From Protea cynaroides (taxonomy: Eukaryota > Streptophyta > Magnoliopsida > Proteales > Proteaceae), in NCBI GenBank assembly GCA_028583415.1, contig CM053272.1, positions 44,756,699 to 44,820,698 on the forward strand: a stretch of 64,000 nt of DNA, read 5' to 3'. The position numbers and the translations under genes were made by a program. Positions 1 to 12,900 of this stretch are shown in pieces (position 1 is the first letter of the stretch; each line of letters opens with the position of its first letter). Below the pieces are notes generated by a model, which saw only the letters and a list, made by a program, of their open reading frames with translations, did no database searches and had not been told where the DNA came from.

Positions 1-1185
1 TGTGGTTCAACTCTCATTATTGTAATAAGCCGATACCCCTTACCACAATCATCTACATTTATTTAGTATAAAAAAAAAAGGAGAAAATCGTCTGCTTTTG
101 TTGATTAACTTCTCTGTTCACAAATTTAAATAAAAAGAAAAGTAGAAGAATCTATAAATGATGAAGAGTCCAGAGAGGTCCTGGTCTGTCCATAAAATTT
201 TTACTTTATATGTTGGCATCGATAGATTATAGGGATTTGCTCATGGGCTGTCGTCAATCAAAATTGTTTTTTATTTAAGCGAAAAGAAAAAGCAAAATAT
301 AAATTGAAAAAGAAGGGGACATTGCCGGGCGTGGATCGATGACCGAGGGAATTTTTGCAGGGAAGAATGAAGAGGGTGAAAGAGATGTCCTTCAGAATTG
401 CCCATTAAAGCACTGGCAGTCCAAGCTGGTAAAGTCAGTTTAAATAACCCCACATGTTCCTTGAGAAATTTTGCCTTTTGTTTTTTTCCCCTTGGTAACC
501 TACTCTTCTGCAAGCATTAGGACATTCATCAGTCAGTATTTCTTTGTCCAAATCTTATTTTTTGTTTTGTTGATGCTTGACATCGAAGCTCGATTTAATC
601 ATTTGAGACGCTCGTGGGAAGGAGGAAGTAGAAAGTGAAACGATAGATAAAGAGCCAGATGTGGTGTGTGCCATAATGAAGAGGACCCAGTTTTTCAGTG
701 GTTTTTTGGTTTTTTAGATTTTCAGATCCTTTTTGCTGGGTACTTAAGGAGTCTCATTTAATTGATGAAGAGGTTCTATATTCTCATTTCATGCTCGGGC
801 ATTGGAGATCACTGTTCTGTTTTCTGGGTACTTAAGGAGTCTCATTTAATTTGAATTTTCTGTTGTTGCTTTGAAGTTGAATGCTTTAAATTGCAATTTT
901 GGTGCTTCCCTAGTAAGGTTTGGGTATTGCTGCCACCATGCGGCGAACCTAATTCAGGATTGCAGATGAGTAGTGTATTTGTTTGATTTTTATGTCTCTG
1001 GCTTTGAACTAAACGTTTACATTGGTCATTTTGACGAAAAACTAATTTATGGTTGTTAAGGAAGCGTAGCTATCATTTTTATTGTTATTGTTCTTTATTC
1101 CTGGGTGAGTGGAGGGGAGAAGATCTATGTTACCCTTGGTTTCTTGCTTGACTTCCTTTAGTTGCATTGTAAATCCTTGCTAAGT
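1..1185 (+). promoter_or_regulatory. Upstream region and probable leader of the BTB gene
   Basis: No coding region is recognisable here. The last part (roughly 600-1185) is likely promoter and 5' leader of the BTB/POZ gene. A T-rich tract ending in an AG at about 1159-1160 could be the acceptor of a leader intron, because the ATG follows only 25 bases later. A perfect 28-base direct repeat lies at 736-763 and 824-851. The transcription start cannot be fixed from sequence alone. Confidence 0.4.
736..851. repeat. 28-bp perfect direct repeat pair in the BTB leader
   Basis: The 28 bases starting ctgggtacttaaggag occur at 736-763 and again, unchanged, at 824-851, 88 bases apart start to start. 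The repeat lies in the probable promoter or leader of the BTB gene. It may be a recent local duplication or a repeated regulatory site. Confidence 0.85.
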
Positions 1186-4100
1186 ATGGCCGATTTTAGA
1201 GTTACAAGAGTGGAACAGGGCCAGACCAGGATCAGAAGCGTGCCCATTGCTGTAACACCAGAAGGATTTTGGTGCTGTCCCTCTCCGGTTGTGTTTCAGA
1301 AAACCCTCAAAGCTCAAAATCCTCAGACCAAACCCAAACCTCCTCCTCCTCCTCCTCCTCCCAAAGCGCCTTTTCAGAAGCAAATCTCCCAGACTGAAAG
1401 GAAGCTCTCCTCTAACCCATCAAGAATGAGATTTGTTTCTGATGATCAAAGATCCTTGATCTCTGATACCGCTGGTCTTAACCCATCTTTGGCTACTGAG
1501 AGAGCACCAAAACCCAATGTTGAGAATTTGCAGCGGAAGCTGGCAATTGAGTTTGGAGAACATGGAACCAGTGATCTGAAGGTGGTTTTATCTGGAAAAC
1601 CAGTCTTTTCTGTGAAGATGAGTGTTCATAAGAATGTCCTAGTTGAAAATAGCAGCTTTTTTGCTGAAAAGCTCTCCGAACAGAAGTCTCCTTTGCGGTG
1701 TCTTGAAATTGATGACTGTGAAGATGTCGAAGTTTATGTGGAGGTCGTAGGATTGATGTATTGCAAGGAAATGAAGCAGAGGTTGATCAAACAAAGCGTT
1801 TCACGGGTGCTCCGTATTCTCAAGGTATTCTAAGAGAACCATGTCTGTAAATTCCTTCCTTTATGTGTTTAGTTTACTGGGATGACCTTTGAGTTCTTTT
1901 GCACTGTAACTATATAACATCAGGCAGCCTGTGACTCTTAGCCATTACGAATGTGGCATTAATTTTTTTTTATTTTTATATATTTTCTATTGATTCTGTA
2001 TTTCACCATCTTTTAGGATTGTTGTAGTACTTAAGTGAATAAATAGTGAGTATGCAACCCTTATCCCTTGTCCTTCCCTTGATATGCTTGTACTCTGAAC
2101 CCTGGCAGTATTATGGAAATTCTTTTTCATTGTTATCATGGTCGCTCTATTTCTTGATGTAGAGTCGTCAAAGGGGTCTTTCTTGGATTGCTGCAGCACA
2201 GTAGTTACGTTTAATGAGAAATATTGAGTTTACTGCCTGTAGTTTTTTTTTTCTCAATTAACATGGTTGCCCTGATTGTTAATGTAGAAGGGTCAAAGGG
2301 GCTTCCATGGATGGGGATTTTCCTTTAGTATTGTTGTATGCTAATTGTGTGGCTTTAGCATAAGGCTATGGATCTAATACAGTTTTCATGTATTCTACAA
2401 TTGGGTGCTAACCTAGTTTATACTGGAAATATTTTCATAAAAAGATAAAATTTGTTGGTGGTTTCCAGATTTATTTCTAAGTAGCCAAAGCTAATACAAG
2501 ATTTTTGACAGTGAGAAGATTATTAATTGGAGATCATCAAAAGAATGTCTCTCTCAAGTTTGGAATAAGCTAAGCATGAAATATTCTTATTTGAAAATTC
2601 CATGTTGACCTGGTCTTTTGGGCAGAGGTATACCCAAAAGTTGTGCTACTGAATTGGCAGATCATTTACTTACAGGGAAGACGGGTGGTAGGTAATGATC
2701 GATTGTGGGTCCTGAATTTCATATTTATTCTGTGGAATGATGAAAATGTTACAAGAGGACCCTAACTATATGTCCAGTTAGTACATTCTCAATTGACTGA
2801 GAAGTGACAAATGAAAAGTCTACAGAGGAAACATCAGTGGGGAAATTTGTTGAAGACCTTTAAAGCTAGCTACAAGAGATCAACAATGGCTGGCGTGGCG
2901 AGAAAAAGAAGTGGTTGGTCCCATGCACCATGCCTGCTGCCTGCTCTTGTCATGCAGGCTCCCCACGCTGAATAACATGGGGGCTGTTTGCCTTTGGCAA
3001 AGATGGGGAACACCTGCTCGCTGACCCCTCTCTTCCTATGGACGACAAAAAAAAAGCAGGGTGCTCCCTTTTACTCATCTATATCTGTAGGGCGTATAAG
3101 ACAGGATTTGCGGCAGTCAAGGTCTGTATAAGCGATAAAATTGGCGCCCTTGTACCTGTTCTAGTTCTGGCAGGGCTCCTGTTCTATCTAAGCGGGAGCG
3201 GGGTTCGACTGAAGGAAGGGCAACCGTTCAGAATGCATGTTTTTTATACAGAAATCCCACATATCAATCAAGAGATCATGACTTTGATATTTGAAATTAT
3301 AATATTCCATATATGTAGAAGATAATTGATTATACAAGCATTAAATCAGAGAAATAGAAAGACAAGCAAGATGTAAATGAACTTCTATTAGAAATGGTAG
3401 GCTATGAGGTTCATACAAATTATTTGTTATATATAGCATATAAGAACTGAATTTTCTTTTAAAGAAAATGTTACATCTATGGATGTGTTGCATCTCTGGG
3501 ATTTCCAGGATCCTGTGAGGGAAATTTTGAGGTATCAAGTTTTGCGAGCTATTTCTAAAACATAGAAGTTTAAACATTCATTTGTATTTTGTTTCTTGAT
3601 TTTTATGGAAATATATCTCCAACTACACATTGATCCTTGCCTCTCTTTTTTTCCTTGACCGGAGATAAGAGACTTTTGTTTCTAATACATAGAAGAACCT
3701 GAGTTTGGACTCGGAAGGTTGTGATAATACTAAACTAGTGCATTATCCATTTTGAGCTATCTTGTTTCTTTTGTCATTGCAAGCTAGGGAAATATTTTAA
3801 CTATCAGAAGCTTATTTATCTATAGACTATGGAGATGATACCTATGTCACGTGGGATGGAACTTCATGTACTCAAATTAGGATGGGAATGTTGCAATTGT
3901 CAAAAAATGGATCCAAGCATGGACGAGATGAAGAAAGAAATATGTCCTAATGGATTTTACATGAGCAATCCTTGTATCAGTTTCATTTGGATCCAAAATC
4001 TGCCTATAGCTTCGTGTACTTTTTATTAGGGAATTGATTTTGACACCATTGTAAAACTTCTGTCAATGTTTTCATCTAATCCTTAACCTGATTGAATTGA

Positions 4101-5654
4101 TTGGTAAGACTGCTTCCTTGACAATGACATGCATGCAATACCTTTCAGTGAGAACCTTGTGCCAGTTCTGTACTGTTAACTAGCAACAGGGTTTTCTCCT
4201 CCTCAATCTCTAAAATCACACCATTTTCTAGTTGATTATCCCATCCAGTGGTTGATAATTTTTCCATTTATTTCCTGAATTAGGGTGCTTGGTCTTTAAC
4301 CAATTTATACCTGATATAGTTCAATATGTGGTTGATTGTCGTACTTGCCCATTTTCTAAATTATAAATTATGTTTATGCCATTGAAGAAGGTTGGCCTGC
4401 ACAAGTGCTTCTGCAAGTTATGATTGTTTAGGTTCACATCTTACGAACTTACTCAATAAGAAAAATGTGAGGATGCCATTGCTTCTGAGTGTCTTTTTCT
4501 CGGTTCGATCTCCTGATATTTGCAAGTATAGTTTTACACTTTATACTACTGAAGGGGTTAATATGTGGTGGGGTCTCTCTTTATTTTTACACAAACTTTC
4601 TTCTGTGTAATGTTTAAGTTGGACACCTGAAATCACAGTACGTACATGGATTTACTTCATATAATGAATCTTAATAAAAATGTTTCTGCAGGTCGCTGAA
4701 TTACTTGGGTTCAACTCATGCATGCAGTCATGTTTGGAATACCTAGAAGCTGTCCCTTGGGTTGGGGAAGAAGAAGAAAAGGTGGTCTCTTCAATCCTCC
4801 GCCTCCAGAGTGATAGTATTGGAGTCTCCCCAGTATTGAAAAGGGTGTCTTCCGATGTTTGCAACCCTCCCAGTGACACACTTCTCCATATAATGGAACT
4901 GGTCCTCAAGAGCAATGAGGAGAGAGGCCGGCGTGAGATGAAATCCTTAGTACTGAAGCTCCTGAGGGAGAATAACAAAATATCATTCAATGACGGCTCA
5001 GATGACATCTGCAATGAAAACACATGCAATTTGTGCAGAAACTGTTTGGATGCACTGTTGCTTTTGTTCAGGCAAGCTGCAGAACCAGGATTTACTGATA
5101 AATCTATGGACAGCAAAGGTCCTGTCGCGAAGCAGATAGCTTTAGAAGCTGATAACCTTCTATGGTTAGTTGATATTTTATCTGAAAGACGAGCAGCGGA
5201 TGAATTTGTGTTGATTTGGGCTAGCCAACAAGAGTTGGCAACACTTCACTCAAGGCTGCCAACAGTATCTCGCCACCTTGTTAGCTGCATAACAGCAAGG
5301 TTATTCATCGGAATAGGAAGAGGGGAGATACTTCCTTCAAAGGATACAAGACTGCTATTATTACAAACATGGTTACAGCCATTGATTGACGACTACAGCT
5401 GGTTGCAGCATGGTTGCAGATCATTTGATCGAAAGGTGGTGGAAGAAGGAATTGGTCGGACTATTCTGACATTGCCACTGGAAGACCAGCAGAGTATTTT
5501 ACTTGCATGGTTGGGTAGTTTCTTGAAAGTGGGTGATAATTGCCCAAATCTTCATAGAGCCTTTGAGGTCTGGTGGAGGAGGACTTTTGTTAGGCCTTAT
5601 GTAGAACAGCAGGAAAATCAGCTTCAGTCAGAAAGTTCCATGACTTCCATATAG
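1186..5654 (+). CDS. BTB/POZ domain-containing protein (At1g63850-like), 533 aa
   Basis: Two coding exons are predicted: 1186-1824 and 4692-5654. The donor reads CAAG|gtattc and the acceptor ctgcag|GTC; both are phase 0 and the joined frame is open to a TAG stop. The start is the first ATG of the frame (Met-Ala-Asp-Phe). Residues 52-59 are eight consecutive prolines between lysines. From about residue 120 comes a BTB/POZ fold, with the 'SDLKVVLSG...VHKNVLVENSSFFAEKL' pattern, which crosses the intron and ends near 'AELLGFNSCMQSCLEYLEAVPW'. A long plant-specific C-terminal helical region follows. Length and layout match the family containing Arabidopsis At1g63850. Plant BTB proteins generally bind CUL3 and recruit substrates for ubiquitination, so that role is inferred. 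The single intron is 2,867 bp, long for this family, and holds a GC-richer island. Gene identity is secure; the substrate is unknown. Confidence 0.93.
1825..4691 (+). other. Intron 1 of the BTB gene, 2.87 kb, with a GC-richer island
   Basis: The intron is mostly AT-rich and non-coding. Bases about 2885-3235 stand out as clearly richer in G and C than the rest, with no matching coding exon of the host gene; this block may be foreign (transposon or organelle DNA). Open frames inside the intron are short and unrecognised. Confidence 0.75.
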
Positions 5655-5969
5655 CAAAACATAATGTTATAGATATCTCATAGAGTATTTGCTAGATATC
5701 TGTAAGAGTATTTGCTAATGTATGTAGTGTGATTGTGTCAGAAGAAGAGAAGTAAAAGAGGGTACAGATGACAGAGAGTGAGAAAGAAATTGCAAGGATT
5801 ACTCTTCTGTTAAGTAAAGGCTGCAGATCTTTCAGAAGGTAAACCAGAAGGTAGTTCAAGGTGGTTCTTATTATGGAATCTATTGACAGGAATGGATTAT
5901 GGGGTTTCTTGTTTCAATGAGTACTGGCTTTGCTTTGCTACGAGCAAGAACCAAAAATGCATTATTGTA

Positions 5970-6024
<55 letters not shown>

Positions 6025-6042
6025 CTATAAAATAATAATAAC

Positions 6043-6074
<32 letters not shown>

Positions 6075-8252
6075 GGTAAATTATTATTGTCACAAAGGGT
6101 ATGTTATTTTTACAAGACAAATTTCACCCACCCCTGCATTTTTCTGTCACCCAACCCCCAATTTTGTCAATATCACCTGCACCCTCTATTATTAAGTTGA
6201 CAAACAGAAAATATATTCAATTATCTTTTCTAATAAATTGACAATAAAATAACAATTTTGCCATCACATTTATAAATTCATCATTTTTCATTTTATTTTG
6301 ATTTTTTGTGAACGATAAACATTTCAGCACTGGTTGTTCCTGCGAGGGAGAAAGAAGGTCTTGCAATCTACCAGAAAAACCAAGGTTATTCAGTTGCCCA
6401 TTTACGTCTGGAATGAAGTAACCGTGATTGGTTATGGCCGAAGCCCATATGAATCCCATCAGTAAAACCATGGTGGGCAGTATTGTTATTAGAGCTTACA
6501 ATATGATTAAAAACACTACAGTAACTGACATTGTCTCGTCAACATCCTAAAATACAACAAGATCCGTTCTATCTCAGCAGGCGATTTATAAGAGCTTGAA
6601 GAAGATACGAGAGAGGATCTGGCAATGATCCGGAAAGCAGGTGGTCCAACATGCGAAAAGCATCCAACATTCCAACTGTTACAATACAAACAGCTTTTGC
6701 ATTTTTTTTTCTTTTTTTTAGTACGGAAAAAGCGTATTTGCATACAATACATCTCAGGATGCATTAATGGGATTGCATCTGGAGAAGTTTTTGTAATCAT
6801 TACCAATAATGATTGTTTAAGTCTAACTCCAATAAAAAGTATGGATTCAAATCGTCTCCTCCCAGAGATTGGGAGGAGGGATGGGAGGAGGGATGACCGT
6901 CTAGAGGGATGGTCGACACTTCACTTCGGATGAATCTGAGTCGTTCATCCAAGCCAACACCCTAACTGACAAGCTGAGTAGACAGGGGTGTTGGTTCGGA
7001 TGGATGGTTCGGATTCATCCGAGAGTCAGGTGTCGGCCATCCATCGAGGCCGCCGTAAAGTATAAAGAAAAGATATTTGTGTTATGTTAGATCCGAGTGG
7101 AGAGAGTGGTTCGGGGTTGTTGGATAATGTTTGGTAGTTGATAAGACCAATCAAGATCCTGGAGTTGGAATTTAAGGGTAGTTTTTGTTTGCAGGTTTCT
7201 TTTGTTAAGAAAAAAATTTGTTTTATACAATAATGTGGTAAGAGAGCTTACAATTTATATGTGCCCAAGTATCGGATGCAGCTCCTGCAGCCTTATTCGG
7301 GTCATTGGATTGCGTTGGTGCATATAGAGATGCATTATCAATGATTTAGATGCGACTGTAGAGGCTGCCCAGCTACAGGAAACCCAAACTCAGATCGAAT
7401 GAGATCAAATCATCATACACATAATGACTAGACCTTTCAAGCAAAGAAGTCAGCAAATGCGGTTTTACTCTCTAAAAATATAAAAAAAAATTACAACACT
7501 CAAAATAAGATTGTAGGTGAAGAACATCCTCCAAGATATGGACACATTGAAAACTTGGAAAATGATTGGCGCTACAAATATCGTACCACTGTCTGATTAT
7601 CGAACTCCACTAACAGCTGATTACTATCAATAGAGCTGCACGAATAGCCATAGCTTCCTCCAAAAAAGAATAAGTAAAACAGTAAAAATCCAAAATATTA
7701 GGGATAGTCCTACACTGCTAATGAGATAAGAATCTTCAGTCTTTATATATGGATAGTCCTTCCACCAACTCGCCACTTATTAATTCAAGCTTTTGAAATA
7801 AAAACTTAATACAAAATAACAAAAAATAGAATACCATTGGAATTACGACAGATGTAAACAAAGACCGGCGAGGTTAAAGAAAAACTTGCTTGAGTTGTAA
7901 GGAAGTGGCCAGCATTTGCCAACCTTTGACCAAGCAAAAGGGAATGCTCCGTTTCTAATAGCTGCATGAGGATCAAGCGCCATATATGTTACTTACACGT
8001 ATCATTATCAGCAACCCCAAGCGACCGGGACAAGACTTGGTCCGTTGGTCAGTAGGCCTTATCAGAGTTCATGCACATAGGATGATTGGTAAGAGCTAGG
8101 TTTTAAAAACCCAAATCAGACACGGATCGAGATCCATCTAATTCCATTCAAATCAACTGTAACTCTATATATTAGATTTGGGAAGAAAAGGCATTTTATT
8201 TTTTATTTTTATTTTTTTTTTGTTTTTTTATTTTTAACTTTTGATTCATGTA
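5655..8252. other. Intergenic region with microsatellites and a MITE-like palindromic fragment
   Basis: This follows the BTB stop and begins with its 3' UTR. It contains a CT run (5972-6021), an AAT run (about 6030-6075), and at about 6845-7060 a block rich in 'ggaggag/ctcctcc' and 'ggattcatcc' words. That block resembles the small Mutator-type MITE at 8286-8433. I see no gene in it. Confidence 0.5.
5972..6075. repeat. (CT)n followed by (AAT)n microsatellite
   Basis: About 25 CT units run directly into a short spacer and then about 15 AAT units with one interruption. It lies 0.3 kb downstream of the BTB stop codon. Confidence 0.95.
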
Positions 8253-8745
8253 GGCTATATTTGGTTGCAAGGGAGAATTGAAGGGGGATCCACATCCTCT
8301 CCTCCAAGAATTTCTGGAGGAGAGGTGGCACCCTCATTAGATAGATGACACTTCACCCGAGCCCCAGGTGTCATCCATCCAATAGGGGCACCACCTTTCC
8401 TGCAAAAACTCTTGGAGGAGAGGATTTGAATCCATTGAAGGGAAGGGAAATCAAATTTTTTAACTTAAAAATAAAATTTTTGTAATGATTATAACACATG
8501 CTATCATATTGTTATGTAATTAATTTCAAATAATTCATTATTAGTTATTAACTTACATTTCACTTTGCATTCAAATCTCTTGCATTTGAAAAGTAAAATA
8601 AATTTTACATCTTATTAGTATCATTATTAAATATGGTAAGAAATTAGGTAGTTTATACAATCATTTTTGTGTTACAACTATAAATCATTTTTCAGTTAAA
8701 AAATTTACCTTCCCTTCCCTTCAATTCCCATTGCAATGTAAGACT
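8253..8745. mobile_element. MITE, family of the 37875-38219 copy, interrupted by a smaller MITE
   Basis: The left end begins ggctatatttggttgcaa and the right part ends cttcaattcccattgcaa, which are inverted. The interior matches the element at 37875-38219 (shared stretches such as cacatgctatca and ttagttattaacttacac/t). The outermost right end is decayed. The copy was later entered by the 148-bp element at 8286-8433. Confidence 0.7.
8286..8433. mobile_element. 148-bp Mutator-type MITE with 9-bp target duplication
   Basis: The ends are inverted repeats (ggatccacatcctctcctccaag at left, with its near-complement at right). The element is flanked on both sides by the same 9 bases, attgaaggg (8277-8285 and 8434-8442). 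A 9-bp duplication is the mark of Mutator-superfamily insertion. The element is nested in an older MITE. Confidence 0.88.
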
Positions 8746-8916
8746 ATTCCTAATAAACAGTTCTTCAGGTTGGACTTGGCTGCACAGACATGTATTGGAC
8801 AATACTACCTTCTTCTAAAGGAATGCCATGCATTTCTAGCATTTCTAGCATTTCTAGCATTTCATTATTCAGTTGATCTCTTGATGATACAGTCTTGATA
8901 TATGGCACAGAGAGAG

Positions 8917-8955
<39 letters not shown>

Positions 8956-9940
8956 CTTCTAGTGGGCATTCTATTCACAAAAACAATATGCAATGGGGGG
9001 CTCACAAATTGAAACTGAAAAAACCTCTTCTTTAAGGCTTAAAGCATTTCGATTCTAGTTACGCAGCTCTGGAAAAATGTGGAACCAACTGCTTCTATGC
9101 TTGAGGTCATAAGAACTCTTCTAAGATCAGGGACAAACACTTCCAAGCTTGTCTTCAAGCTCTTTAAGACTTGGAAAAAGATGAAAGCTACAATTCATCA
9201 AGGTTGCAATTCAAGACATATACAATAATAACCTCAAGGTCTGGATCAACACTTACGATGGTTGTGCTGGATCTCTATTTGCTCGGTAACCATATCTGGG
9301 CTTGCATCACTAGGCTTGAGATGGAAGGTGGAAACATGGAAAGTGATACTTGAGGATGACGGCGAGGGAAGTTACTTATTGAACTAAATATCAAACAGTT
9401 TTTGACAAGGAAATCGAAGTCATCTTCAACTTTGATTACCCCTTTTCTTTCTCTCTCTCTCTCTCTCTCTGAAGGGCCCAACCAGCCAACCTAACACAGA
9501 AATTCAACTCAATGATTCAATTAGGCAGAAAGTCAAACGCCAAAAAATGAGAAAACTCCCCCACTGCATTGTTCTCCTGAATGGCTAAAACACGTCAACA
9601 CCTTCCTCCTCCTGAATTAATACACATACGATGTGGTGTACCGACTTTAAGAATCCAGTTCCAAGTTCCAACTAACAAACCAAATCAGATTCGACTGTTG
9701 TAACCCTCTTGTGTCTCTGTAAGTGATGGAAGTTCTCATTTTTTCTACCAATTGCTAAGGTCAAATTGTGAATTTCCAGAAGATTTCATTAGCTTTTCTA
9801 TGGTTTCTTGGGAACTGGACAGTTGTCCTCGGACTCCCATCAGTCCTCAGGAAACATACGATCCATCAAATCCATATATATAAAAAGGAAATCCATCTCA
9901 TATCCATAGCTTTGCCTGATTACCCAACATAACAAGGGCA
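8746..9940 (+). promoter_or_regulatory. Intergenic region and promoter of the 5-phosphatase gene
   Basis: This holds four copies of a 10-base tandem word (agcatttct, about 8830-8860), a GA microsatellite (8911-8953) and a short CT run near 9450-9470. The last few hundred bases should contain the promoter and leader of the phosphatase gene. The sequence 'atatataaaaagg' at about 9882 is a plausible TATA box 50-60 bases upstream of the ATG. Confidence 0.45.
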
Positions 9941-12900
9941 ATGAAGAGCTTCAACTTTTGTTCCTGCAGTGGTAGTAGAAGGTACTTATTCATCATTTCT
10001 TCTTCTCTTAAGTCTTCATTTTTGTGTTCTCTCACTTTCTCTTCTGGTATGTTAGAGCTGCCTCCTCCTCTACTCTTTGTCTCTGGTGTTCTCCATTGTT
10101 GTTGCCAATCATAACAAATTTTCTTCTTCTCTTAACTCATTTGTGATCAGACCTCAGACCTGAAATTTTCATTTTCCATAGCATTTATAGTAGTGGATTC
10201 AAATTTTATCCAAATTCCATTATCATATTTATGGAACAAAATGCATGTTCTGTAGCATTAGCTGCCTAATATGTGGTTAGATGTTAATGATGCCAGCATC
10301 AAGGTTGTTTTTTTTTTTGTAATGGGAATGGCACTCTTGGATTTCTGCAGAAGAAGATCCAAATTGAAGAGGACATCGATCCAGACGATGAACACCCATT
10401 TTGCAAGTCATCATCAAGGCATAAAGACAGTTGCAGTAGAGCAGCTTTGCAAGTTTTCAGGCAGTCCAACTCTTTGCATGAACATAGTGACATGGAACAT
10501 GAATGGAAAGGTACAACCATACCATATGTCATGCCTCAGAGAAGGGGAAAAACAAAACATTTTGGCTAATTCTTCTTTTAATTAGTTTTAAAGGGCAAAA
10601 TAGAAATTAGGATCTTAATGACTCTGCATCTCTTGATCTGAAAAGAGCTTTGTTTGATTTTCGCCCGTGATGAAGGTCTCCTACCAGGACCTAGCAGAGC
10701 TCGTGGGTGTTGACCGGAAGTTTGATCTACTTGTGATTGGTTTGCAAGAAGTCCCAAGATGCAACATGAGACGGTTGTTGCAGGAAGCACTAGTCGAAAC
10801 CCACAGGTACCAGATTTATGGTTAAGTTTCATGTATGTTCTTCCTTGTTCTTCTGAATTTCGGTAGATATCTTTGAGTTTGTAGTTCATGTAGCTGGTAA
10901 TATATGTCACAGAATACTTACCCAAAAAAAAAAAAAACATATGTTACCGAACAGACATAAAAACAGATTCTTCTGGGCTGTCTTGTTTTTAATTTTTTTT
11001 TCTTCTTTCTAGATTAAGAAAAAGCTTCTCCAATCTAAAAGAATTCATTTCATTAGGTCAACTAAACCAGGGATGGCCTACACGACTCCAGCAAGATATT
11101 CAGCCTCTGAATGCCCTTAATATAACAAATCTTATTGTGTTACCTGCTAGCAAAATTGATCCTAAACCCATTAAGGCTACAGCTCCATTGCTACATTGCT
11201 CCATTGCTCCATTAAAGCTATTATTTTGCCTCTTTCAAAATGATAATTAATATGACAATTTATGGTTAGGTGAAAACTGAATAGAACTCCATTCTTGTGG
11301 TATGATAATGCAATCTCAGTCAGTTAGAATATGAGCAAAAGAATTGACCACAGGCCACTACAGAAACAGATTAGGCAAAGTTAGGCATTGATTAATTAGA
11401 GATTGCTTAAAATACAATGTATAGCGAATTCACGATACCAATCTCTTTTCAAGGGGATCATTAGTCAATCTAGTTGAAGAAAGACAATAGATGTCTCAAA
11501 CCTAAAAGTAGTATACTGACTATACCCAAATTTCCTTTCCCATTATAATTCTCTATCCTTTTAGTTGGCTATTCTACCTACTTATTTAGGCTCTCTTTGG
11601 TATAGTTTAAATTTATGTTTATGAGTTATTTATAATAAATCATTTAGGAAAATAAATTATGAATCATGAATAATAATTATTTAATACCACTAGACCAAAA
11701 GAAGTAATAATAGATTATCACAATAATGATAAACACCTTCTAATCTATTTGTAGATTTTAAATTATATCAATTTATTTTAAATATAAATAAGTATTATAA
11801 ATCATACCAAACAACTACATATGTCATAATATATTATATAATTAATTCTATAATATATACCAAAGAGAGCCTTAGTTAATGGAGTTAATTAATCAAACAA
11901 CATTCAAATCATCTAAGAAAAAATCAATCAACATCCAACAGCATTGATCATATCATAAGAATTGTCCGAATCCGTCCGATTTAAACTTCAATCCTCTATA
12001 ATGTCACCTGATTGCCCAGTTGAAGCCACCTGATTGCCCAACTAATATTTCTGTTCTTATGGCAAAATGGTTTCCCATATGAAAATTATGCTAACATGCC
12101 AGTTTATTTTGGCAAAACTTTTCATCTGTGAAATATTCTGCAATTTTGTTATTCTTGTGACATTGATTTTACTTGGGAACTTCTAGGGTTAGAGGCCCTC
12201 CCCCTTCCCTTTTTGTATAAATAAGTAACTTATTCTACGAGAATGTAAATAATCAGTTGTTGCCTCTCTGGACATGGAGATTAATGTTTGGTAGAAGTAA
12301 ACTGAAAAGGTAAATAGTGAAAAATGATACCAAGTTCAATTATAGAAAACCTCAAGCGATCAGATGTATGAGCTATAATTCCATTTTAAGTGCTGTGACT
12401 GAGATATGGGGAGACCAACCATATGATTTTATGACACTCTCTGATTATTAGTTAAACTTTATTTATTATGACCCCCCCATCTAAGTGGATCATCCTTCCT
12501 AACTTATTGTTCTTATGTCTCTTTAATCATAAAAGTCTTCTAGGCAAAGCCATCATGCAATCTCTGCAGTTATTTGTGTTTGGGCCAAAGAACTCTGACC
12601 TCTTCAAAGGTGAGTTTTCTGACATTTCCAATCTAGTTCAGTGTTAAGACAATTGCCTCTTACTTACTAACAGAAATCAGTGTTGTTAAGGCATCGCTTA
12701 GGCATCCAGGCACCTTGGTGGAGCCTCGGAAACACCTTGGTCGCCTTATCGACATGACAACCTTGACAGAAATGATCATTTGTTACTCCTTTTTCTTATT
12801 TGTAGAAATCAAGGTTGACAAACATGCTATTGGGGGATTTGGAGGATTAATTAGACGAACAAAAGGGGCTGTTGCACTCAGTATTAGCTTCAAAGGAATC

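Noticed and set aside
5766..5786. A miR156-like word (gatgacagagagtgag)
   Set aside because: It lacks bases of the mature miRNA and there is no matching arm to form a hairpin nearby.
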